Assembly: GCA_945861995.1 (NCBI GenBank)
Contig: CAMAWZ010000171.1
Span: 1-5,622 of the forward strand
Direction: 5' to 3'
DNA from: Pseudorhodobacter antarcticus
GTDB lineage: Bacteria; Pseudomonadota; Alphaproteobacteria; Rhodobacterales; Rhodobacteraceae
Length of the DNA: 5,622 nucleotides
Made by a program: the position numbers and the translations under genes. A model generated the notes under the pieces. That model worked only from the letters and a program-made list of their open reading frames with translations, was not told the origin of the DNA and did no database searches. Within the stretch, counting starts at the first letter, position 1; each line of letters begins with the position of its first letter. Positions 1-4,326 of the stretch are shown one piece after another.

Positions 1-535
1 TGGCCAGCAAAGTCGTGGCCATATCCGGCATGACCACATGTGCGCGCGGCTCGTTCGGTTTGTATTCAATGGCGATTTTGATGGCACGGTTGTGATCGGC
101 CACTTCGGCTATGGCAGAAATGCTGTCCTCCCACAGGCGGGAATAATCGGCCTGAAAACTATAATCAAACCCGTCTTGGCCCAGCCACAGGGTCATCAAA
201 TCTCCGCCCATTTCAGCCAGCGCATCCAGCCCGCGTTTGGTTAAATCAATTGCGGCGCGGCGCACGGCTGCATCTGGGTGAGTAAAGGCACCCAGCCGAA
301 AATGCGGATCGGTATAATAGCGCATCGCAAGCCCGTTCAGCACCATCCCGTTATCGGCCATGATTTGTCCCAGTTGCGCGGGGCTGTGATGGTCGAAATG
401 ATCGGGAAAGTTCAAATCTGCTGCATCCAGCCCGCCCACACGTCCAGCAGCGGCGATCATTTGCGCCACAGTATCGCCCTTTTGCTTAAAGGCGTTCAGG
501 CGTGTGGCATAGCGAGGGCGGTTTGGCAGTTTCAT
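1..535 (-). CDS. Sugar isomerase/epimerase, xylose-isomerase-like TIM barrel (partial, 3' end outside window)
   Basis: The reverse strand reads from ATG at 535 down to base 1 without a stop, giving 178 residues of a protein whose family is usually about 300-350 residues, so roughly half is present. It resembles COG1082-type TIM-barrel sugar (phosphate) isomerases/epimerases. Family-like segments are MTLWLGQDGFDY (residues 114-125) and IEYKPNEPR (about 156-164), where Glu157 sits on a strand end as expected for a metal-binding, proton-transferring glutamate. The remaining metal ligands would be in the missing C-terminal half. The start is well supported: AAGGA lies five bases upstream, and the ATG overlaps the stop of the GntR gene as ATGA, so the two are probably cotranscribed and translationally coupled. 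A cytoplasmic keto/aldo isomerase or C3-epimerase acting on a sugar or sugar acid is inferred from the family and from the dehydratase next door. The exact substrate cannot be read from sequence. Confidence 0.85.
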   Translation of the reverse strand, partial: MKLPNRPRYATRLNAFKQKGDTVAQMIAAAGRVGGLDAADLNFPDHFDHHSPAQLGQIMADNGMVLNGLAMRYYTDPHFRLGAFTHPDAAVRRAAIDLTKRGLDALAEMGGDLMTLWLGQDGFDYSFQADYSRLWEDSISAIAEVADHNRAIKIAIEYKPNEPRAHVVMPDMATTLLA

Positions 536-1272
536 GGCTGTCCTTGATCTTGAAAAAACTCAGGGTACGCGCGCTCTAGCGGGTGCAAATGCACCAACAA
601 TTGACTCAAATGGTGGCCAATTGCTGCACGCGCAGCTTGCGGATCGCGCGCCTCTAGCGATGTCAATATTTGGTGGTGTTCATCCAGCGTGGTTTGCAAC
701 CTACCCTGTACGGGCAATATCAGTTGCCGCGCGCGCTGCACATTTAACCAGGCAGTTTGCGAAACAAGAGGCAGGCGCGGAAATCCTGTGTATGACAAAA
801 TCATGTCATGCATTTGCCCATCAAGGCGCATGAACTCTGCACTGTCGCCATCTGCCACCAAAGAGTCTTGCAGCATTAAATTTCGGCGCAGTTCGCGCAA
901 TTGCTCGTCTGTGATAATCTTGGCCACTAACTCGGCGGCGGATACTTCTATAGCGTGACGTATAAATGCGCCTTCGCGGATGTCGGTCATCGACAGGCGC
1001 GCCACAAACGTGCCCGCTTGGGGCACGACATCGACCAGACCATCAGCAGCCAAACGCGCCACGGCATCGGCGACAGGGCTGCGCGATACGCCCAGCTTTT
1101 CACAGATTTCAGGTTTGCGGATGATCTCGCCGGGCCGATAGGACAGCGTTAGAATAGCCTGCTTTAGGCATTGGTACACTTTATTCCCCAAAGCGCCTGA
1201 AAAGCGATCCATCGGCAACAAGCGGGCGGCGCCATTCTGGTCTTGCGAAGGTACAATATCTGACTGTAGCAT
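532..1272 (-). CDS. GntR-family transcriptional regulator, FadR/FCD subfamily
   Basis: This 246-residue protein has the usual two-domain layout. A winged helix-turn-helix spans about residues 28-92, with PGE (47-49), the recognition stretch GVSRSPVADAVARLAADGLV (61-80) and the wing PQAGTFV (84-90). An all-helical FCD ligand domain spans about 96-235. Metal/ligand-type residues of FCD domains are visible: Asp151 and His155 (DGQMHD), His199/200 (EHH) and His220/221 (GHH). Such proteins normally repress sugar-acid genes and release DNA when bound by a pathway intermediate. It is divergent from the dehydratase gene and overlaps the isomerase gene by four bases, so it probably controls both plus itself. 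The ATG at 1272 has no Shine-Dalgarno sequence. A TTGACA/TAACAT promoter places the transcript start at or next to the start codon, so the mRNA may be leaderless. A later ATG (residue 21) also lacks a good ribosome binding site, so 1272 is kept. The effector is unknown. Confidence 0.93.
   Translation of the reverse strand: MLQSDIVPSQDQNGAARLLPMDRFSGALGNKVYQCLKQAILTLSYRPGEIIRKPEICEKLGVSRSPVADAVARLAADGLVDVVPQAGTFVARLSMTDIREGAFIRHAIEVSAAELVAKIITDEQLRELRRNLMLQDSLVADGDSAEFMRLDGQMHDMILSYTGFPRLPLVSQTAWLNVQRARQLILPVQGRLQTTLDEHHQILTSLEARDPQAARAAIGHHLSQLLVHLHPLERAYPEFFQDQGQP
541..545 (-). promoter_or_regulatory. Ribosome binding site of the TIM-barrel gene
   Basis: On the minus strand AAGGA lies five bases before the ATG at 535. 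It sits inside the last codons of the GntR gene, so initiation can occur at the coupled ATGA junction and supports this start codon. Confidence 0.65.
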
Positions 1273-1276
1273 GCTA
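1267..1276. promoter_or_regulatory. Second, overlapping 10-bp palindrome
   Basis: TAGCATGCTA is a perfect palindrome that includes the GntR start codon and shares three bases with the 12-bp palindrome to its right. It also contains TAGCAT, which could serve as a weak plus-strand -10 for the dehydratase gene, with TTGCGA (1243-1248) 18 bases upstream as -35. It could be a second half of a composite operator or chance. Confidence 0.3.
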
Positions 1277-1285
1277 ACATGTTAG
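1274..1285. promoter_or_regulatory. Perfect 12-bp palindrome, likely GntR operator
   Basis: CTAACATGTTAG is its own reverse complement. Its length and its place in the divergent control region fit a site for a GntR/FCD dimer. It covers the minus-strand -10 box and abuts the GntR start codon, so occupation would block that promoter. A second palindrome (1267-1276) overlaps it by three bases. Binding by the neighbouring regulator is inferred from position. Confidence 0.55.
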
Positions 1286-1306
1286 GTATTCCGGCCCGCC
1301 TGTCAA
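1279..1306 (-). promoter_or_regulatory. Predicted promoter of the GntR-isomerase operon
   Basis: Read on the minus strand, a perfect -35 TTGACA (1306-1301) is followed after 16 bases by TAACAT (1284-1279), a 4/6 match to the -10 consensus. Six bases later comes the GntR ATG (1272), so the predicted transcript starts at or within a base or two of the start codon. The -10 lies inside the palindrome at 1274-1285, a direct arrangement for autorepression. The boxes are seen in the sequence; the start site is inferred from normal promoter spacing. Confidence 0.6.
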
Positions 1307-1325
1307 GAAAAGGCGTTGCGGTACG

Positions 1326-1331
1326 TACAAT
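1326..1331 (+). promoter_or_regulatory. Candidate -10 box of the dehydratase gene
   Basis: TACAAT matches the -10 consensus at five of six bases. The -35 at the proper distance is poor (around 1303-1308). A start from here would leave only a few bases before the ATG at 1345 and would cut into the GGGTGA ribosome binding site, so this is only one of two weak plus-strand candidates. The other is TTGCGA (1243-1248) with TAGCAT (1267-1272). Confidence 0.25.
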
Positions 1332-1334
1332 TTT

Positions 1335-1340
1335 GGGTGA
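1335..1340 (+). promoter_or_regulatory. Ribosome binding site deciding the dehydratase start
   Basis: GGGTGA lies four bases before the ATG at 1345, whereas the upstream in-frame ATG at 1279 has no purine-rich site before it. This favours the shorter 503-residue product. Confidence 0.5.
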
Positions 1341-1344
1341 CGCA

Positions 1345-2856
1345 ATGAATGATGCTATAATAAGATTACATGAAATAGACAACCTTTGCGTTGCGCTAAA
1401 CGATTTACCCGCTGGCGCCGTGCTGACAGGAATTGCCGCGCCCTTACCCGCCGCGGTGCCGCGCGGGCACAAAGTTGCAGCGCGTGCGATTGCCAAGGGC
1501 GAGATGGTGGTGCGCTACGGGCAAACCATCGGGCAAGCCTTAGAGAATATTCCCGCAGGCGGGCACATTCACAGCCACAACTTAGGCATGGGGCCGCATA
1601 GTACCGATTACGCCATCGGCTCGCAGTCCACTGCGCTGCCATCGCTGCCTGCGCGCAGTTTCTTGGGCTTTCATCGCGCCGATGGGAAGGTAGGCACGCG
1701 CAACTACATTGGAATTCTTACCTCGGTGAACTGCTCAGGCTCGGTTGCGCGCTTCATCGCCGAGGCGGCGGAAAAAGACCCCGTTTTGTCATCCATGCCC
1801 AATATCGACGGCTTTGTACCCATAGTGCACAATTCGGGTTGCGGCATGGCGGGCGATAACGAAGGGTATGATACCCTGATGCGCACACTTAAGGGCTATG
1901 CGCGCAATCCAAATTTCGGCGGCATTTTACTAGTGGGGTTAGGCTGCGAAGTGATGCAAGTGCCCGAGTTGGTCGGCGCAGGCAGGCTGCGCCCTGACGG
2001 CAATTTTCGCTATATGACCATTCAGGGTACAGGCGGCACGCGGGCAACTATTGCCAAGGGGCTTCAAGTACTGGCTGAAATGGCAGCCGTGGCCGCAAAA
2101 GTTAGCCGCGCGCCTGCCTCTGTGTCCAAGTTGGTGGTCGGGCTGCAATGCGGTGGATCGGATGGCTATTCGGGCATCACGGCCAACCCCGCGCTGGGAG
2201 TAGCATCAGATATGTTGGTGGCAATGGGCGGTACAACAATCCTGTCCGAAACCCCCGAGATTTACGGCGCAGAACATCTGCTGACCCGCCGCGCCGTAAG
2301 CCGCGAAATCGGCGAAAAGCTGATCGAGCGTATCAAATGGTGGGAAAACTACACCGCTATCAATGGTGGCGAGATGGACAACAATCCCAGCCCAGGCAAC
2401 AAACGCGGCGGGCTGACCACAATTTTGGAAAAATCATTGGGCGCAGTGGCCAAGGGCGGAATTGCGCCTTTGGCAGGGGTTTATAAATTCGCCGAACCGA
2501 TCACCACGTCGGGTTTTGTGTATATGGACAGCCCTGGCTATGATCCCTGTTCTGTCACCGGGCAAATTGCGTCGGGGGCTACGATGATTGTGTTCACCAC
2601 AGGGCGCGGGTCGGTTTCAGGGTATAAGCCCAGTCCTTGCATCAAACTGGCCACCAATACCGAAATGTACGCCCGCAGGAGTGAGGATATGGATATCAAC
2701 TGCGGCGATATCATAGATGGCGTTAGCCTTGCAGCAAAGGGTGCAGAAATTTTGGAACGGATTATCGCAGTGGCATCGGGGCAAAAAAGCCTTTCCGAAG
2801 ACTTGGGCTTTGGTGGGGCAGAATTTGTGCCTTGGCAAATTGGCGCGGTAATGTAG
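1345..2856 (+). CDS. uxaA: UxaA-family dehydratase (altronate/galactarate dehydratase type)
   Basis: The 503-residue protein is a full-length fused UxaA: an N-terminal SAF domain (about 1-95, with HSHNL at 77-81) and the large dehydratase domain after it. Family motifs are GTRNY (117-121), HNSGCG (162-167), NPSPGNKRGGLTT (347-359), CSVTGQIASGA (402-412), TTGRGS (418-423), PSPCIKLATNTEMY (429-442) and INCGD (451-455). Family members use a metal ion, iron in the studied enzymes, to dehydrate hexonates such as D-altronate to 2-keto-3-deoxy-D-gluconate, or galactarate to its keto-deoxy acid. Conserved Cys and His residues are intact. The start at 1345 is chosen over the in-frame ATG at 1279 because GGGTGA lies four bases upstream and homologues begin with a short lead into IRLH-NDN-like sequence; the 22 extra residues would also overlap the operator. 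It is transcribed divergently from the GntR gene, its likely regulator. Altronate is the likeliest substrate by family, but sugar-acid specificity is not settled. Confidence 0.9.
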   Translation: MNDAIIRLHEIDNLCVALNDLPAGAVLTGIAAPLPAAVPRGHKVAARAIAKGEMVVRYGQTIGQALENIPAGGHIHSHNLGMGPHSTDYAIGSQSTALPSLPARSFLGFHRADGKVGTRNYIGILTSVNCSGSVARFIAEAAEKDPVLSSMPNIDGFVPIVHNSGCGMAGDNEGYDTLMRTLKGYARNPNFGGILLVGLGCEVMQVPELVGAGRLRPDGNFRYMTIQGTGGTRATIAKGLQVLAEMAAVAAKVSRAPASVSKLVVGLQCGGSDGYSGITANPALGVASDMLVAMGGTTILSETPEIYGAEHLLTRRAVSREIGEKLIERIKWWENYTAINGGEMDNNPSPGNKRGGLTTILEKSLGAVAKGGIAPLAGVYKFAEPITTSGFVYMDSPGYDPCSVTGQIASGATMIVFTTGRGSVSGYKPSPCIKLATNTEMYARRSEDMDINCGDIIDGVSLAAKGAEILERIIAVASGQKSLSEDLGFGGAEFVPWQIGAVM

Positions 2857-2865
2857 CGGCGCGTC

Positions 2866-3075
2866 CATTCGATAAAAACGCTGGGCCGTGCTGCGATATA
2901 ACTGTCGATCTTCGTCCTGCGTTAGCGGCGCAAGAAGGCCACCGATGATCTCAATCCACTTCGAACTGGTACTGTCAGCAGATCTGGCCCAAAGGGCCAG
3001 CGCTTGATCCAAGTATCGGCTTCGGGTACATGGCATACCGCCCGCTTTCGCCTCGGTTGCAGCGCCAATACTCAG
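2866..3075 (-). pseudogene. Decayed C-terminus of a COG3618 lactonase (amidohydrolase family)
   Basis: On the minus strand the frame starting near 3075 reads as the end of an L-fucono/L-rhamnono-lactonase-type amidohydrolase. GAATEAKAGG resembles the conserved CKLSG-ATEA strand, RYLDQALAL matches the helix before the last metal site, and WIEIIGGLLAPLTQ then DEDRQLYRSTAQRFYRM match the C-terminal helices of this family. The key FGPDRL-FGSDWPV block between them is broken: FGPDLLT-VPV is readable only in another frame (about 2990-2960) and the catalytic SDW is lost, so a frameshift pair plus a small deletion is inferred. The N-terminal two thirds are absent, no start codon is present, and the frame has no stop of its own but runs into the 3' end of the convergent dehydratase gene. 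Live members open sugar-acid lactones such as fuconolactone or rhamnonolactone, which fits the neighbourhood. Family assignment is by recalled motifs only. Confidence 0.6.
2984..3000. repeat. Perfect 7-bp hairpin inside the lactonase remnant
   Basis: CTGGCCC and GGGCCAG flank AAA, making a GC-rich stem with a three-base loop. No T tract follows on either strand. It lies exactly where the lactonase reading frame shifts. It is 127 bases after the dehydratase stop, so it could slow or shield the 3' end of that transcript, but a classical terminator is not supported. Confidence 0.45.
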
Positions 3076-3254
3076 CGCGGCTCGTCCAACGACTGCGACA
3101 CAACGGCGGCGCATTCCAAAAACACCAATTGATCGCCCATAATGGCACTGGTGGCAAAGGCAAAATCGGTGGGCAAGAGCAGCTTGGCCAGATTACCCAA
3201 CCACCCAAAATAATGCAGAGGCTGTGGATCCTTCAGTCCGAAAATATCTTTATG
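3075..3254 (-). pseudogene. Unassigned minus-strand coding remnant
   Basis: About 60 residues with natural protein character are open on the minus strand: KDIFGLKDPQPLHYFGW, then GNLAKLLLPTDFAFATSA, then IMGDQLVFLECAAV, ending at a TGA (3074-3072) in DEPR-stop. No ribosome binding site or proper start is seen; the frame opens upstream only as far as a GTG at 3308 in poor sequence. The GNLAKLL-then-helix pattern loosely recalls the hinge of 3-hydroxyisobutyrate/6-phosphogluconate-type dehydrogenases, but I do not trust that enough to name it. It abuts the lactonase remnant in a different frame, so it may be a piece of a separate gene joined by deletion. Confidence 0.35.
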
Positions 3255-3290
3255 CAGAGACGATTTCTTGAAAAGTATTCTTGATCGGTA

Positions 3291-3301
3291 ACACGACGTG
3301 T
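3291..3301. repeat. 11-bp palindrome, possible old operator
   Basis: ACACG and CGTGT are perfect inverted arms around a single A. It lies just outside the unassigned minus-strand remnant, where a promoter of the dead genes or a distal site for the RpiR operon could be. No function is shown by the sequence. Confidence 0.25.
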
Positions 3302-3368
3302 GCGGCACTTATGCTATATTACAAACGCTTGATATGCCGCGCTGCTGTTGGATATTTCCCATAACTTT

Positions 3369-3390
3369 ACGCAATTAGCGAAAATTGTGT
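3369..3390. promoter_or_regulatory. Imperfect inverted repeat upstream of the RpiR gene, candidate operator
   Basis: The arms ACGCAATT (3369-3376) and AATTGTGT (3383-3390) pair at seven of eight positions around the six-base spacer AGCGAA. The right arm touches the predicted -35 box, so a bound dimer could compete with RNA polymerase. RpiR/MurR proteins commonly regulate their own operons, which makes this the best local site, but the link is inferred. Confidence 0.35.
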
Positions 3391-3417
3391 TGAAACGGCG
3401 CGCAGTGCCGATATGCT
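3390..3417 (+). promoter_or_regulatory. Predicted promoter of the RpiR-kinase operon
   Basis: TTGAAA (3390-3395) and TATGCT (3412-3417) are separated by 16 bases, with 4-5 of 6 matches each. The predicted start near 3424 gives a leader of about 40 bases before the ATG at 3464. A purine-rich AAAAAAAGGG stretch (3445-3454) could provide ribosome binding. Confidence 0.4.
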
Positions 3418-3463
3418 GCCGATAGTTTCTGGTGCGAATTATTGAAAAAAAGGGCACATTTAG

Positions 3464-4318
3464 ATGGGCGATCCAAAAGCAGTTGGTGCGCAAATCCGCA
3501 TGAAACTGCCTAGCTTAACACCGCTTGAATACAAAGTTGCCAGCCATATTTTGGCGCGCAAAGACATAGGTGCCTCAATGCCCCTGCGCGATGTTGCCAT
3601 TGGGTCGGGCGTATCCGAAGCCATGGTGGTCAAAGTGGCCAAAAAGCTAGGCTTTGCGGGGTTTCGCGCGTTTCGCCAAGGGCTGGCAGATTATTACCGC
3701 CTTGATACAGCCGCCTTGCATTCCGAAATATTGGCGGGTGATACTTCGGCCATGATCGTACAAAAGGTATCGCGTACGGCGATGCAGGCGCTGGAAGAAA
3801 CCTTTGCCATATTGGATTTGGCTGCATTTGACCGCGCGGCAAGGTTTTTGCACAGCGCGCGGCAGCGCGATTTTTACGGCCTAGGGGGGTCCGCACAAAT
3901 TGCGCGTGATGTGGCGCACAAGTTTTTGCGTATTGGCATTCGGTCAAATGTTTATGACGATGCACATATGATGATGATGTCGGCGGCATTGCTGGGCCCG
4001 CAAGATACCGTGATCGCTTTTTCTCATTCGGGGCGCACAGCGGCGGTAATGGACGCCGTTGATCTAGCTCGTAAAAACGGCGCACGCATTATCGTAGTCA
4101 CGAATTATCCCGACAGCCCGATGGCGCAGATGGTCGATATGGTGCTGCGATCAACTGCGCAGAACAACCCGCTTTTGGGCGAAAATGCTGCCGCGCGTAT
4201 TGCGCAATTAAACCTAATGGACGCGCTGTTTGTGGCCGTAGCCCAACAAGACCGCGCAACCGCCGATGCCAACTTGGCCCGCACGATGCAGGCTGTTCAA
4301 TCAAAACGCCGAAATTGA
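3464..4318 (+). CDS. RpiR/MurR-family transcriptional regulator with SIS domain
   Basis: The 284-residue protein has an N-terminal HTH_6 domain (about 1-80), with LRDVAIGSGVSEAMVVKVAKK (from residue 41) as the helix-turn-helix followed by the family's GFAGFRAFR. A C-terminal SIS phosphosugar-binding domain (about 120-262) shows FYGLGGSAQIARD (137-149), IAFSHSGRTAAVMDA (184-198) and the closing ENAAARIAQLNLMDALFVA (240-258). The Ser/His/Ser-Gly-Arg loop is intact, so it should still bind a sugar phosphate or similar ligand. Length and architecture are typical. A run of four methionines (about 169-172) in the SIS domain is unusual but in a helical segment. The gene is followed after eight bases by the PfkB kinase, implying one transcript, and the kinase product is a plausible effector. 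It probably regulates its own operon through the inverted repeat upstream. Repressor or activator role cannot be told. Confidence 0.92.
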   Translation: MGDPKAVGAQIRMKLPSLTPLEYKVASHILARKDIGASMPLRDVAIGSGVSEAMVVKVAKKLGFAGFRAFRQGLADYYRLDTAALHSEILAGDTSAMIVQKVSRTAMQALEETFAILDLAAFDRAARFLHSARQRDFYGLGGSAQIARDVAHKFLRIGIRSNVYDDAHMMMMSAALLGPQDTVIAFSHSGRTAAVMDAVDLARKNGARIIVVTNYPDSPMAQMVDMVLRSTAQNNPLLGENAAARIAQLNLMDALFVAVAQQDRATADANLARTMQAVQSKRRN

Positions 4319-4320
4319 GG
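4316..4320 (+). promoter_or_regulatory. Ribosome binding site of the kinase gene
   Basis: TGAGG overlaps the RpiR stop codon (TGA, 4316-4318) and lies six bases before the ATG at 4327. It argues for that start over the in-frame TTG at 4315 and suggests translation coupled to the regulator. Confidence 0.55.
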
Positions 4321-4326
4321 TATGCA

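Larger units (their letters stand above)
2857..3463. other. Gene-poor spacer of eroded coding sequence and regulatory DNA
   Basis: No intact gene lies in these 607 bases. From left to right they hold the lactonase remnant, a perfect hairpin (2984-3000), the unassigned coding remnant, an 11-bp palindrome (3291-3301), an AT-rich stretch, and the control region of the RpiR gene (about 3369-3463). No tRNA, riboswitch or intrinsic terminator with a T run was seen. Confidence 0.6.

Noticed and set aside
38..958. Plus-strand open frames opposite the isomerase and GntR genes (38-244, 278-547, 534-833, 689-958)
   Set aside because: They are antisense shadows of two well-supported minus-strand genes and show no family motifs.
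1279..1344. In-frame upstream ATG extending the dehydratase by 22 residues
   Set aside because: There is no ribosome binding site, it would overlap the palindromic operator, and the extra residues do not look like the UxaA N-terminus; the ATG at 1345 has GGGTGA and the expected start.
1355..2148. Long open frames antisense to the dehydratase (1355-1642, 1704-1886 and 1939-2148)
   Set aside because: Composition is that of shadow frames, with no ribosome binding sites, no recognisable motifs and a clear gene on the other strand.
2984..3000. Intrinsic terminator for the dehydratase gene
   Set aside because: The stem is perfect but no T run follows on either strand, and the bases are explained as part of a lactonase coding remnant.
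3966..3978. ATG repeat (four methionines) in the RpiR gene as a microsatellite
   Set aside because: It is too short to be a slippage repeat of note and lies in frame within a helical part of the SIS domain.
4315..4326. TTG start adding four residues to the kinase
   Set aside because: It lies inside the upstream stop with no ribosome binding site; the ATG at 4327 has TGAGG at six bases.
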